A stretch of 64,000 bases of DNA. Source: Achromobacter agilis. GTDB taxonomy: Bacteria > Pseudomonadota > Gammaproteobacteria > Burkholderiales > Burkholderiaceae_B. Below, piece after piece: positions 43,291 through 51,593 of the stretch; within the stretch, counting starts at the first letter, position 1; each line of letters starts with the position of its first letter. The notes beneath the pieces were generated by a model that was not told the DNA's origin, searched no databases, and was given only the letters and a program-made list of their open reading frames with translations. The DNA is taken from positions 62,001 through 126,000 of the forward strand of contig NZ_UFQB01000003.1 of NCBI RefSeq assembly GCF_900496965.1, in the 5' to 3' direction. The translations under genes and the position numbers were made by a program.

Positions 43291-43734
43291 ATGAATACCT
43301 ATCCCTTGCTGCTCATCCTGCACCTGCTGGCCGCCTTCGTCTTCGTCGGCACCGTGACCTTCGAGGTGCTGTTCCTGGAGCCCGTGCACAGGCGCCTGCC
43401 GCCCGACGTGCGCAAGGCGCTGGGCACCCAGCTCGGCCCGCGCGTGCGTTCCGTGGTCCCCTGGGCCGTGCTGGTGCTCTACCTGGCCGGCCTGGGCCTG
43501 GCCTGGCAGTACCGCGACGCGCTAGCCAGTCCGGGCAGCTCGTCCTTCGGCATCCTCCTGACCCTCAAGATCGCGCTGGCCGTGAGCGTGCTGGCGCACG
43601 TCGTCACCGCCCTGGTGATGGCGCAGCGCAAGCGCCTGACCGGCGAGTTGCAGAGGCGGCTGCACATCAGCGTGTTCTGTCACATGGTGGCCATCGTGAT
43701 TCTGGCGAAGGCGATGTTCTATGTGACGTGGTAG
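43291..43734 (+). CDS. CopD-like small membrane protein, copy 2
   Basis: The 147-residue paralogue of the protein at 40553-40996, with four membrane segments. It keeps the same histidines (LHLLAAFVFVG; LHISVFCHMVA) and the same length without gaps. The two copies flank the TonB receptor, suggesting duplication of the small gene with later divergence, mainly in the third segment and adjoining loop. RBS AGGGAG lies about 11 bases upstream. Confidence 0.8.
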   Translation: MNTYPLLLILHLLAAFVFVGTVTFEVLFLEPVHRRLPPDVRKALGTQLGPRVRSVVPWAVLVLYLAGLGLAWQYRDALASPGSSSFGILLTLKIALAVSVLAHVVTALVMAQRKRLTGELQRRLHISVFCHMVAIVILAKAMFYVTW

Positions 43735-43753
43735 CTGGGGGCGTGCCGCCCTT

Positions 43754-44659
43754 TCACCTCGCCAGCCGCAAACACTCCATGAAGTATGCAGCATGCTCCG
43801 ACGCGAGCGCCGCGTCGCGCCACACCATGCCGGTGATCCCCCGGCTGCGCATGGCAAGCGGAAGTACCTTGATCATGTTCTGCTTCGCGAAATGCCGGGC
43901 CAGCCGCTCCGAGATCGGCATCACGAGGTCTGAATCCGTCAGCAACGCGAGGTTGACCAGCACCGACGACGACTCTACCTGCTGCCATGGCGCGGGTTGT
44001 CCGGCCAACGCCAGCTCATAGTCCATGCGCATCCGCATCGGAGTGGAAGGGCCTGGAGCGATCCAGGGATAGCCCTGCACTTCCTGCCACGTGACCTTGC
44101 GTTTCCCGGCCAGGGGATGCGTGCTTCCCACTGCCAGGCAGATGGGCTCGTCGTACAGCTCTTCGTAGTGCAGGTTGCGCGGCAAAGAGTGCTGCTCCAG
44201 GCGGCCGACCAGCACGTCGAACGTACCTTCCTGCATCAAGGGGAGCAGGTAGTCCAGCGTGCTCTCCGCCAATCGCAGCAATACCCGGGGATAGCGTTCC
44301 CGGAAACGCTGGATGCTGGGCGGCAGCAGCACCGGCGCGATATTGGGTGTGACACCCACGGCCAGCGTGCCGGTGGCGCCGCGGGCCAATTGCGCCATGG
44401 TGTCCTGGGCGCGGCCCAGTTTGCCGAGTATCTCGCGCGCATGGGCGCGCAATTCAAGTCCGTACGCCGTGGGCTCGATGCCGCGCGCGTGGCGATCGAA
44501 GAGCGGAAGGCCGATGTCCTGCTCCAGGTCTTTCAGCCACTTCGACAGCGCGGGCTGCGTGATGTTGAGTTCGGAGGCGACCTGGCTCAGGTTGCGGGTA
44601 TCGCACAGGCGCACCAGGATGGCCAGGTGGCGCAGGCGGATTCGATGGGTCCAGTCCAT
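43754..44659 (-). CDS. LysR-family regulator, divergent from sulfatase 1
   Basis: A 301-residue LysR regulator. The N-terminal winged helix reads RNLSQVASELNITQPALSKWLKDLE, and the effector domain starts near GTLAVGVTPNIAPVLLP. The GbpR/CbbR-like signature MMDWTHRIRLRHLAI places it in the sugar-binding-like or sulfonate-type branch that often accompanies Bug receptors. It is divergent from a sulfatase-Bug pair and probably activates it. The start ATG is 44659. Confidence 0.93.
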   Translation of the reverse strand: MDWTHRIRLRHLAILVRLCDTRNLSQVASELNITQPALSKWLKDLEQDIGLPLFDRHARGIEPTAYGLELRAHAREILGKLGRAQDTMAQLARGATGTLAVGVTPNIAPVLLPPSIQRFRERYPRVLLRLAESTLDYLLPLMQEGTFDVLVGRLEQHSLPRNLHYEELYDEPICLAVGSTHPLAGKRKVTWQEVQGYPWIAPGPSTPMRMRMDYELALAGQPAPWQQVESSSVLVNLALLTDSDLVMPISERLARHFAKQNMIKVLPLAMRSRGITGMVWRDAALASEHAAYFMECLRLAR

Positions 44660-44798
44660 GCGTGTTCGTCCGTCTTCGAGACATAAATTCACGGTTATGG
44701 CTCGGTAATATTAATTCATTATCAATTTATATCTGCTCTCCACATAATGGCCGGACAACAGAGCCATGCCGGCAGCAAGCCGGCGGCGAGGAGACACG
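44660..44798. promoter_or_regulatory. divergent promoter region of LysR and sulfatase 1
   Basis: A 139-bp gap rich in A and T. It contains the perfect palindrome TAATATTA (44706-44713), flanked by inverted arms ATAAATT (44683-44689) and AATTTAT (44724-44730). LysR proteins bind inverted repeats of this sort between divergent genes. The exact site is not determined. Confidence 0.4.
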
Positions 44799-46385
44799 AT
44801 GCAGCCGAATTTCCTGCTCTTCATTACGGATCAGCAGCGCGCGGACCATCTGGGCAGCTATGGCAACCCCATGTTGCGCACACCCGAACTCGACGCGCTG
44901 GCGGGGCAGGGGTGGTCCGCGGACCGCTTCTATGTCGCGTCGCCGATCTGCATGCCCAATCGCGCCACGCTGATGACCGGGCGCATGCCTTCGGTGCACG
45001 GCGTGCGCCACAACGGCATTCCGCTGTCGCAACGCGCCACCACCTTTGTCGAGCGGCTGCGTGGCGCGGGCTACGCCACCGCGCTGGTCGGCAAGGCGCA
45101 TCTGCAGAACATGACGGGCAAGGGGCCCGTCTGGCCGCCCTCTGGCGGCGACGGCGCGCAAGGCGAGGCCTGGGCCGCCGAGCCGGGCGACTACGACCAG
45201 GAGTGGGGGCCGTTGTGGCGCACCGATACACGCCATGACCTGGGCACGCCGTTCTATGGGTTCGAGCGCGTGGCGCTGGCCGTGGACCACGGCGACCAGG
45301 TCTGGGGACACTATGAGCGCTGGCTCGCCCGGGTGCACCCCGAGGCGCGGCGCCTGTGGGGCCCCGAACACGCCATGCCCGCGCCGGGCTTCGTGTTGAC
45401 GGAACACCGCCAGGCCTGGCGCACCCGCGTACCGGAAGAATGCTCCACCAGTGCCTACATCGGCGACCAGACGATCGCGCTGCTGTGCGAACACGCCGCC
45501 GGCGGGAAGCCCTTCTTCATCCAGTGTTCCTTTCCCGATCCTCACCATCCCTTCACGCCCCACGGCAAGTACTGGGACATGTACCGGCCCGAAGACGTGA
45601 CGCTGCCTGAATCTTTCCATGCCAGCGCCGCGCCCGGCCGCCAGCCGCCGCCCCATGTGGCCTGGCTGTACCGGCAGCGCGACGAGCGCAAGGCCGTCAA
45701 GCACACGCCGGCCATCTTCGCCTGCACCGAACGCGAAGCTCGGGAAGCCATTGCCCTGAACTACGGGTCCATCAGCCATATCGATTTCACCATCGGCCGG
45801 GTGATGCAGGCGCTGCGGCAGACCGGGCTGGACGACAACACCGTCGTCATCTTTACCAGCGATCACGGCGACTACTTCGGCGATCATCAACTGCTGCTCA
45901 AGGGCCCCGTCCACTATCAAAGTCTCATCCGTACGCCGTTTATCTGGCGGGATCCGCAAGCCGCGCCGGCAGCCCCGCGAAGCCAGGCGCTATGTTCCAC
46001 CGCCGATATCGCGGCCACCGTGCTCGCCCGCGCCGGCCTGCCGGCCTACAACGGCATGCAGGGCGCCTCCCTGTTGCCGCTGATGTCCGGCGCCGCCGGC
46101 AGCGTGCGTGAAGCCGTTCTGATCGAAGAAGAGGGCCAGCGCACCATGTTCGGCTTTGCCGGCCGCACCCGCATGCGCACCTTGCAAACGCCGCGGCATC
46201 GCCTCAGCGTGTACGCCGATGCCGACTGGGGCGAACTCTACGATCTGCAGGAGGACCCTCACGAACTCCGCAACCTGTGGGGCGATCCGGCCGCCGCCGC
46301 GCTGCGCGGCGAACTGCTGATGGCGCTTTCGCGCTGCATGATCCGCCATGCTGAAACCAGCCCGCATCCGTCCGCCATCGCCTGA
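44799..46385 (+). CDS. sulfatase family hydrolase 1 (choline-sulfatase/phosphonate monoester hydrolase-like)
   Basis: A 528-residue alkaline-phosphatase-superfamily sulfatase. The formylglycine motif C-x-P-x-R appears as CMPNR in ICMPNRATLMTG; the metal site shows TDQQRADHLG at the N-terminus and FTSDHGDYFGDH later, as in choline-sulfatase and phosphonate monoester hydrolases. There is no signal peptide, so it is cytoplasmic and its substrate must be imported. The ATG at 44799 is preceded by GAGGAG. The Bug receptor gene follows 20 bp later. A formylglycine-generating enzyme is not in the window. Confidence 0.93.
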   Translation: MQPNFLLFITDQQRADHLGSYGNPMLRTPELDALAGQGWSADRFYVASPICMPNRATLMTGRMPSVHGVRHNGIPLSQRATTFVERLRGAGYATALVGKAHLQNMTGKGPVWPPSGGDGAQGEAWAAEPGDYDQEWGPLWRTDTRHDLGTPFYGFERVALAVDHGDQVWGHYERWLARVHPEARRLWGPEHAMPAPGFVLTEHRQAWRTRVPEECSTSAYIGDQTIALLCEHAAGGKPFFIQCSFPDPHHPFTPHGKYWDMYRPEDVTLPESFHASAAPGRQPPPHVAWLYRQRDERKAVKHTPAIFACTEREAREAIALNYGSISHIDFTIGRVMQALRQTGLDDNTVVIFTSDHGDYFGDHQLLLKGPVHYQSLIRTPFIWRDPQAAPAAPRSQALCSTADIAATVLARAGLPAYNGMQGASLLPLMSGAAGSVREAVLIEEEGQRTMFGFAGRTRMRTLQTPRHRLSVYADADWGELYDLQEDPHELRNLWGDPAAAALRGELLMALSRCMIRHAETSPHPSAIA

Positions 46386-46405
46386 CACTTACGCAGGAGA
46401 AAAGC

Positions 46406-47374
46406 ATGATCAAGTCCTTGCTGCTCTGTACCGCGCTGCTCGTGGCCGGCACCGCGCTTGCCGCGCCGTCCGGTTACCCCACGCGGCCGATCCGTCTGGT
46501 CGTCAACTTCCCGCCCGCGGGCCCCCTGGACCTCGAAGCCCGGGCCATCGCCCAACATGCCGGAAAGCTCCTGGGCCAGACCGTCATCGTCGAAAACCGC
46601 TCTGGCGCTTCCGGAAATATCGGCGCCCAGTCCGTCGCCCAGGCCGCGCCCGACGGCTATACGCTGCTCATGACGCTCGACACCCTGATGACCGTGAACC
46701 CCTTCATCTTCAAGGGCCTGGAGCAGGAGGTCACCCAACGCCTGGAACCGTTGAGCCTGGCCGGCAGCTTCGGCCTGGCGCTGGCCGTGCGGCCCGAGCT
46801 GGGCATCGGCACGCTGGACGCATTCCTGAGCTACGCCAGAACGCACTCCATCACTTACGCCTCCGCCGGCTATGGCAGCCCCGGCAACCTCGCCTTCGAG
46901 AAACTCCGCCTCGCGGCCGGCATGGACGTCGCGCACGTTCCGTATCGGGGCAACGCCCCGGCGGTCAACGCCTTGCTGGGCGACCAGATCCAGGCGGCCT
47001 TCCTCGCGGTGCCCGGCCTCCTGCCGCACGTGAAGGCAGGCAAGCTACGGGCACTTGCGGTGTCGGGCAAGGAGCGCGACGCCGACCTGCCCGACGTGCC
47101 GACGGCCGCGCAGTCGGGCGTGGCCGGCTTGAAGGACTACGACGTGGCATTCGCGTTCCTGGTCATGGCGCCCAAGGGGACGCCCGAGCCGATCGCGCGG
47201 GTCTGGGAGAAAACGCTGGCGCAGGTCTATGCCTTGCCGGAGTTCCAGCGGAGCATGGCAGGGCTGGGCATGCACGGACCTTTCGCGGGGAGGGCGCAGG
47301 CGCAAGCGTGGGTGCAGAAGGAAGCGCAGGGGTGGAAGGGGGTGATCGCAAAGGCCGGGATCAAGGGGGAGTAG
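46406..47374 (+). CDS. Bug-family (TctC-like) tripartite tricarboxylate binding protein 1
   Basis: A 322-residue periplasmic binding protein. The signal peptide ends at TALA. Family motifs are YPTRPIRLVVNFPPAGPLD, then VIVENRSGASGNIGA and HVPYRGNAPAV. Bug proteins bind carboxylates, amides and similar small compounds. No TctA or TctB transporter genes are in the window, so it is an orphan receptor, as is usual in these bacteria. It is co-directional with sulfatase 1 (20-bp gap), so it may bind the sulfated substrate; inference. Confidence 0.94.
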   Translation: MIKSLLLCTALLVAGTALAAPSGYPTRPIRLVVNFPPAGPLDLEARAIAQHAGKLLGQTVIVENRSGASGNIGAQSVAQAAPDGYTLLMTLDTLMTVNPFIFKGLEQEVTQRLEPLSLAGSFGLALAVRPELGIGTLDAFLSYARTHSITYASAGYGSPGNLAFEKLRLAAGMDVAHVPYRGNAPAVNALLGDQIQAAFLAVPGLLPHVKAGKLRALAVSGKERDADLPDVPTAAQSGVAGLKDYDVAFAFLVMAPKGTPEPIARVWEKTLAQVYALPEFQRSMAGLGMHGPFAGRAQAQAWVQKEAQGWKGVIAKAGIKGE

Positions 47375-47392
47375 CGGGGCACGGTTCCGCTG

Positions 47393-48889
47393 CTAGGCGC
47401 CATCCAGCGCCAGCGTGGCCGGCCGGGGCTGGCCAAGCTGCCTGGGCTCGGCGGATTCCGCTACCAATTGGCCGCCCTGCAGGCGGAACACGCCGACGGC
47501 TTGCAGCAATTGGGCGGCCTGGGCTTGCAGGGCCGTCGATGCGCTGGCGGCTTCGGTGACGCGGGCGGCGGTCTGCCGGGTCAGTTCGTCCATTTTGGCG
47601 ACGGCCTGGTTCACCTCTTCGATATCCGTGCTCTGCGCCCGGCCGGCGTCGCCGATATGGCCGACGATGCCGGCAACCCGGTCGATACTGGACACGACTT
47701 CGCGGATGACGCCGCCGGCGGCGTCGGCCTGGCGGAAGCCGCTGCTGGTCTTTTCCAAGGATCCGTCGATGAGGGTGCGGATCTCGCGCGCCGCGCTGGC
47801 GCTGCGTTGCGCCAGGGCGCGGACCTCGGTGGCCACCACCGCGAAGCCCCGCCCGCTCTCGCCTGCGCGGGCCGCCTCTACCGCGGCGTTCAAGGCCAGG
47901 ATGTTCGTCTGGAACGCGATGCTGTCGATCAGCCCGGTGATTTCGGAGATCTTCTGCGCTTCTTGCTGGATTTCTCCCATCACGGTCGCGACGCCGGCAA
48001 CCGCCGCGCTGCCGGTGCCGACGATCTGCCGTGCCTGATCGGTCAGTTGCCGGGCCTGCTGCGCATGGTCGGCGTTGTCATGGACATTGGCGGCCAGGTC
48101 GCGCATCGACGATGCGGTCTGCGCCAGCGACCCGGCCTGCGTGCGCGAGCGTTCCTCGAGCTCCAGGTTGCCCTGCATCATGTCCCGGGAGGCGGCCGAC
48201 AGGGCCGATGCCGTGGTCCGCACGTTGCTCATGGTTCGATGCACGGCGTCCATGGTGGTCTTGAAGCTGCGCGCCAGGCTGCTGTTCATGCTCAAACCGC
48301 CGAACCGCAGGTCGAACACCCCGGGCTCGCGCCCGATATGCGCGCTGAGCCGCGCCAGTTCTTCGGCGGCGATGCCGGCGCGCTCCATCTTCCAGGCCAG
48401 CCAGCCCAGCGCGGCGGCCTGCACCACGACATAGGCGGCATGCAGCAGCACCATTCCCAGGCTGGGCTCGGTAAAACAGAGCGTGCCGTATCCCCATTGC
48501 TGGAGGTAGTTGAAGGACAGGTGGTGCACCGCGATCACCAATGCCCCGCACAGGATGGTCCGCCAGTCCCGATAGGCGAGGAGCAGGGAGAGCAGCACGA
48601 AGATGCCGAAGTGGATTTCGGTTTGGCCCGACAGAAGGTGGATATGGAGCGCGGCCAGGGCCATCAATCCACAAGCGACGCAAAGGCGGGTGGCCAACGT
48701 GCCGGGGCGCCAGAGGATCAACAGCGTGGGAATGCCTGCCGCCAGCATGCCCGCCGTGGCCGCGGCGGCCCATCGGCCGTATTGCGGCGCCATGCACAGG
48801 GCAACGATGAACAGTAACCAGAGCAGCGGCAGCATGGCGCGGTCGGTCCGGCGATACGAGTCTTCCAGCAAGCGGCTTGCGGTGCGCAT
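47393..48889 (-). CDS. methyl-accepting chemotaxis protein with six-helix membrane sensor
   Basis: A 498-residue chemoreceptor. Residues about 15-175 hold six hydrophobic segments with conserved histidines (VIAVHHLSFNYLQQ), an integral-membrane sensor domain rather than a periplasmic one. There is no HAMP domain between the membrane part and the coiled-coil; the signalling domain is at about 245-470, with the tip QTNILALNAAVEAARAGESG. The gene converges on the Bug gene. Signals could be redox state or hydrophobic compounds. Ligand is not known. Confidence 0.92.
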   Translation of the reverse strand: MRTASRLLEDSYRRTDRAMLPLLWLLFIVALCMAPQYGRWAAAATAGMLAAGIPTLLILWRPGTLATRLCVACGLMALAALHIHLLSGQTEIHFGIFVLLSLLLAYRDWRTILCGALVIAVHHLSFNYLQQWGYGTLCFTEPSLGMVLLHAAYVVVQAAALGWLAWKMERAGIAAEELARLSAHIGREPGVFDLRFGGLSMNSSLARSFKTTMDAVHRTMSNVRTTASALSAASRDMMQGNLELEERSRTQAGSLAQTASSMRDLAANVHDNADHAQQARQLTDQARQIVGTGSAAVAGVATVMGEIQQEAQKISEITGLIDSIAFQTNILALNAAVEAARAGESGRGFAVVATEVRALAQRSASAAREIRTLIDGSLEKTSSGFRQADAAGGVIREVVSSIDRVAGIVGHIGDAGRAQSTDIEEVNQAVAKMDELTRQTAARVTEAASASTALQAQAAQLLQAVGVFRLQGGQLVAESAEPRQLGQPRPATLALDGA

Positions 48890-49274
48890 GGGCTGATCCT
48901 CGGGCAGGGGAGGCGCGAAGATTCGCGCAAGCTGGATTTTGATAGATGAATGCCAATTTGTGAAGATTTATTCCAAAATATTTTATAGATCCGTGGCGAT
49001 GGCGATCCGCGTCGCCGCATGTCCACGGCCGCGGAATCCCGGACGACCATCTCGGCTTTGCAGCCGATCCCTCGCAACGTCTCATGTCTACGCCGACCGC
49101 CGGCGTCCTTCCAGCCCTTCACCCCAGCCGCGCCGCAGCCTTGGCCCTGGTGTGCGGCTCCCTGGCTGACGCCGGCAGAGGTGGCGTCATACCTGGCTTG
49201 ACGTTGCGCCTTGTTGCCGGCCCGGACGGGGACGGGCGTTATAGTCAAACGCTCCCTCCTGACAGGAACGTCTC
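48890..49274. other. 385-bp intergenic region
   Basis: Between the chemoreceptor gene and the divergent VOC-protein gene. Positions 48935-48990 are AT-rich (for example ATTCCAAAATATTTTATAG) and should hold the chemoreceptor promoter. The rest is GC-rich with only short frames that lack ribosome-binding sites. No gene or repeat is supported. Confidence 0.6.
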
Positions 49275-49703
49275 ATGCAGACCCATGAAATCCATCGTGG
49301 CCGGCTGATCGACCACCTTCAACTGGTGGTGCGGGACCTGGCCGCCAGCAAGCGGTTCTACCAGGCGGTGTTCGATGCCTTGAAAGTGCCGATGGGCGGC
49401 GCCGGCGACGATTATTTCTGGGCGGACGAACTGTTTGTGTCCACGCCCGGCAGCAAGGCGGCGCTGGGCCAGCTGACGGGCCGCCATCACCTGGCGTTCC
49501 AGGCCGAGAACCAGGCGATGGTGGACGCGTTCTACCAGGCGGCGATGGCCCACGGCGGCAAGGACAATGGCGCGCCCGGCTTCCGGGACTACCACCCGGG
49601 CTACTACGGGGCCTTCGTGCTGGATCCGGATGGCAACAATATCGAAGCGGTGTTCCACGGCGAGGCGCAGCGCAGCGCGCCGTCGGTCAAAGTGACCTTC
49701 TGA
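49275..49703 (+). CDS. VOC-family (glyoxalase/dioxygenase fold) protein
   Basis: This 142-residue protein has the paired beta-alpha-beta-beta-beta modules of the vicinal oxygen chelate superfamily: DHLQLVVRDLAASKRFYQAVFDAL in the first, and RHHLAFQAENQAMVDAFYQAA, then YYGAFVLDPDGNNIEAVFH in the second. The first-strand His, later His and C-terminal Glu are potential metal ligands. It is monocistronic; substrate unknown. The RBS is AGGAACGTCTC, with AGGA about 9 bases upstream. Confidence 0.93.
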   Translation: MQTHEIHRGRLIDHLQLVVRDLAASKRFYQAVFDALKVPMGGAGDDYFWADELFVSTPGSKAALGQLTGRHHLAFQAENQAMVDAFYQAAMAHGGKDNGAPGFRDYHPGYYGAFVLDPDGNNIEAVFHGEAQRSAPSVKVTF

Positions 49704-49732
49704 CGGCGCGGCGCGCCTGTCGCGAATCTGGG

Positions 49733-50029
49733 TCATTGGGTCCGAACCGGGGGCGCGGAGGCGGGTTTCACCGTGTCCATGTACTTCTTGTAGCTGGCGA
49801 GATATTCCGGGCTGTTGACGTCCGGCGTATTTTCGGTGCTCCAGTTGTTTTCCACGCCGGCCTGTTTCCAGGCGGCCAGGTCGCGCATGACGTCCTCGCG
49901 GGTAACCGTGGTGTTGGCACCGGCACCGGACGAGGCGGAGGCCATTTGCGCGCTTGCCGAGCCGGACAGCAGTGCGGCGGCCGCCAGGGCGACCGGGACG
50001 GCGGCACGGAAAAATAGGGCAGTCTTCAT
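49733..50029 (-). CDS. DUF4148 domain small exported protein
   Basis: A 98-residue protein with a signal peptide (FFRAAVPVALAAAALLSGSASAQ) and a mature part containing TREDVMRDLAAWKQAGVE, typical of the DUF4148 family of beta-proteobacteria. The ATG at 50029 follows GAGGAGC. It is probably periplasmic. The function of the family is not known. Confidence 0.87.
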   Translation of the reverse strand: MKTALFFRAAVPVALAAAALLSGSASAQMASASSGAGANTTVTREDVMRDLAAWKQAGVENNWSTENTPDVNSPEYLASYKKYMDTVKPASAPPVRTQ

Positions 50030-50235
50030 GAAGTGCTCCTCGATGGCAAGAATGAACGCAGCATTGGGACCCGGTGTCCTTGGGCTCACGGCAAGGCAGT
50101 CTTGGGCAAGGACAGCTGCGCGACCGGCATGTTGCTCCCCGGCTTCATACCTTCGGCTCCATCGTAGGGCGGAGCCGGGGAGCGCTGCATACCCAAAATG
50201 GAGTACGCTGCCGCCGCGTGCGGGGCGGCGGCCGG

Positions 50236-51321
50236 CTACAGCAAAGAGGCCAATCTCACGAGTTCGGACTGGCGGCTGCATTCCATCTTGTTGAGCAGGG
50301 ACGCGACCTGTTTGCGCACGGTCAGCACCGAGGCGTTGCGCAGCGTGGCGACTTCCTCCACGCTGTGGCCGGTAGCCAGCCCCGCCAGCACGGCCGCTTC
50401 CGCATGGGTGATGGCGAACACGGATTCCAGCCTGTCGACGTCCAGAGGCGCGAAGGCGCTCTTGCGCCGCATGCGCACCAGCAGCATGCGTCCGCCAATC
50501 AGGTTGAGCGCGTCCGGCGCCGCGCTGATATCGATCCAGAACAGCTCGCCCCAGCCGGAGGCCGCCGCCAGGGAACAGGCCTTTCCGTCCCGCGCGACGG
50601 CCAGGCAATGGGACTCGAACAGCGCCTGCATCTTGCCGTCGGCATGGCGCAGCCGGCCGCCACGGACGTGCCACCCGTGCCCATCATCCAGGTAGCGCGC
50701 GGCGAGCGTGGACATTCTGTCGATCATGGCGTCCTTGCTGATGAGCAGGACCGCTTCGCCCACGTCGGTGAAGGCGCTTTCGATGGACCGCCATCCGATG
50801 GCGAGCGCCTTTTCGCGTTGCACCAGCTGGCTGCGCAGCGTGCGGAAGTAGCGGGCGACGCCGCCTGATTGGAGCTGGCCGCTGGCCTTGGCATCGACCG
50901 TCGAACGCTGGAAGCCGATGGCCGCATGCATCACGGCGTTCGATTCGATGACCAGCGACAGGATCTGCGCCATACGGTGCTTGACCATGAAGTCCGTGTA
51001 GAACTCCGTGCGCTGAAGCTGCCCGCGCTGGTACATCGTGGCGGTGTCCAGCCACGTGCCGCAGGGCGACAGCCGGGAATCCCGTTCGAGGACGTCGCAG
51101 CGGTAGTAGTGGTTCTGGTAGTCCGCGACGCAGGCGTCCGAGAAACCGATGGAGGACAGGTTCAACAGATTGTGCCGCGCGTCGAAGACGATGAGCGTGC
51201 CGCTGTCCGCGCCCACCATGTCCCGGGCGGTGCGCAGGATGTCTTGCCACGGCGGTTCGGGGTCGACGAGGTGGCTGACGGCCTCGATGGCCCGCCGGAC
51301 CGCAATCGGGTGTTCGGCCAT
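50236..51321 (-). CDS. LuxR-type transcriptional regulator with N-terminal sensor region
   Basis: A 361-residue protein with a C-terminal LuxR/NarL helix-turn-helix (THAEAAVLAGLATGHSVEEVA, then SVLTVRKQVASLLNKM). The N-terminal 240 residues likely hold GAF/PAS-type sensor modules (GTLIVFDARHNLLNLSSIGF early, then a second fold with ERHALAIGW-like segment). The start is the ATG at 51321, preceded by GGAGG. No receiver domain is visible, so it is not a response regulator. It is isolated; target and signal are unknown. Confidence 0.87.
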   Translation of the reverse strand: MAEHPIAVRRAIEAVSHLVDPEPPWQDILRTARDMVGADSGTLIVFDARHNLLNLSSIGFSDACVADYQNHYYRCDVLERDSRLSPCGTWLDTATMYQRGQLQRTEFYTDFMVKHRMAQILSLVIESNAVMHAAIGFQRSTVDAKASGQLQSGGVARYFRTLRSQLVQREKALAIGWRSIESAFTDVGEAVLLISKDAMIDRMSTLAARYLDDGHGWHVRGGRLRHADGKMQALFESHCLAVARDGKACSLAAASGWGELFWIDISAAPDALNLIGGRMLLVRMRRKSAFAPLDVDRLESVFAITHAEAAVLAGLATGHSVEEVATLRNASVLTVRKQVASLLNKMECSRQSELVRLASLL

Positions 51322-51593
51322 TTGGTGCCTCCGGCTCTGGTTCAGGCAGCATTCGCTGCCGCGCATCGCAGATTGTTGTGGACGGCTCCGGCCTCGTCAG
51401 GGGAAGCGGCGCGCGGCGAGGGTTCGTCCGCGCGGCGGGGCAGGGGGGCGGGCGGCTGCCGGCCGCCGCGGATCCCACAGGAAATTATCCTCGCAAATCC
51501 GTGTGCCGGAAGAAAATCAGCGGTCTGCGGGCGGCAGCCGCGCATCGTTTGCCTGCTGGCCGCACCGATCTGGTGCGCCCGTACCGGGATGTT

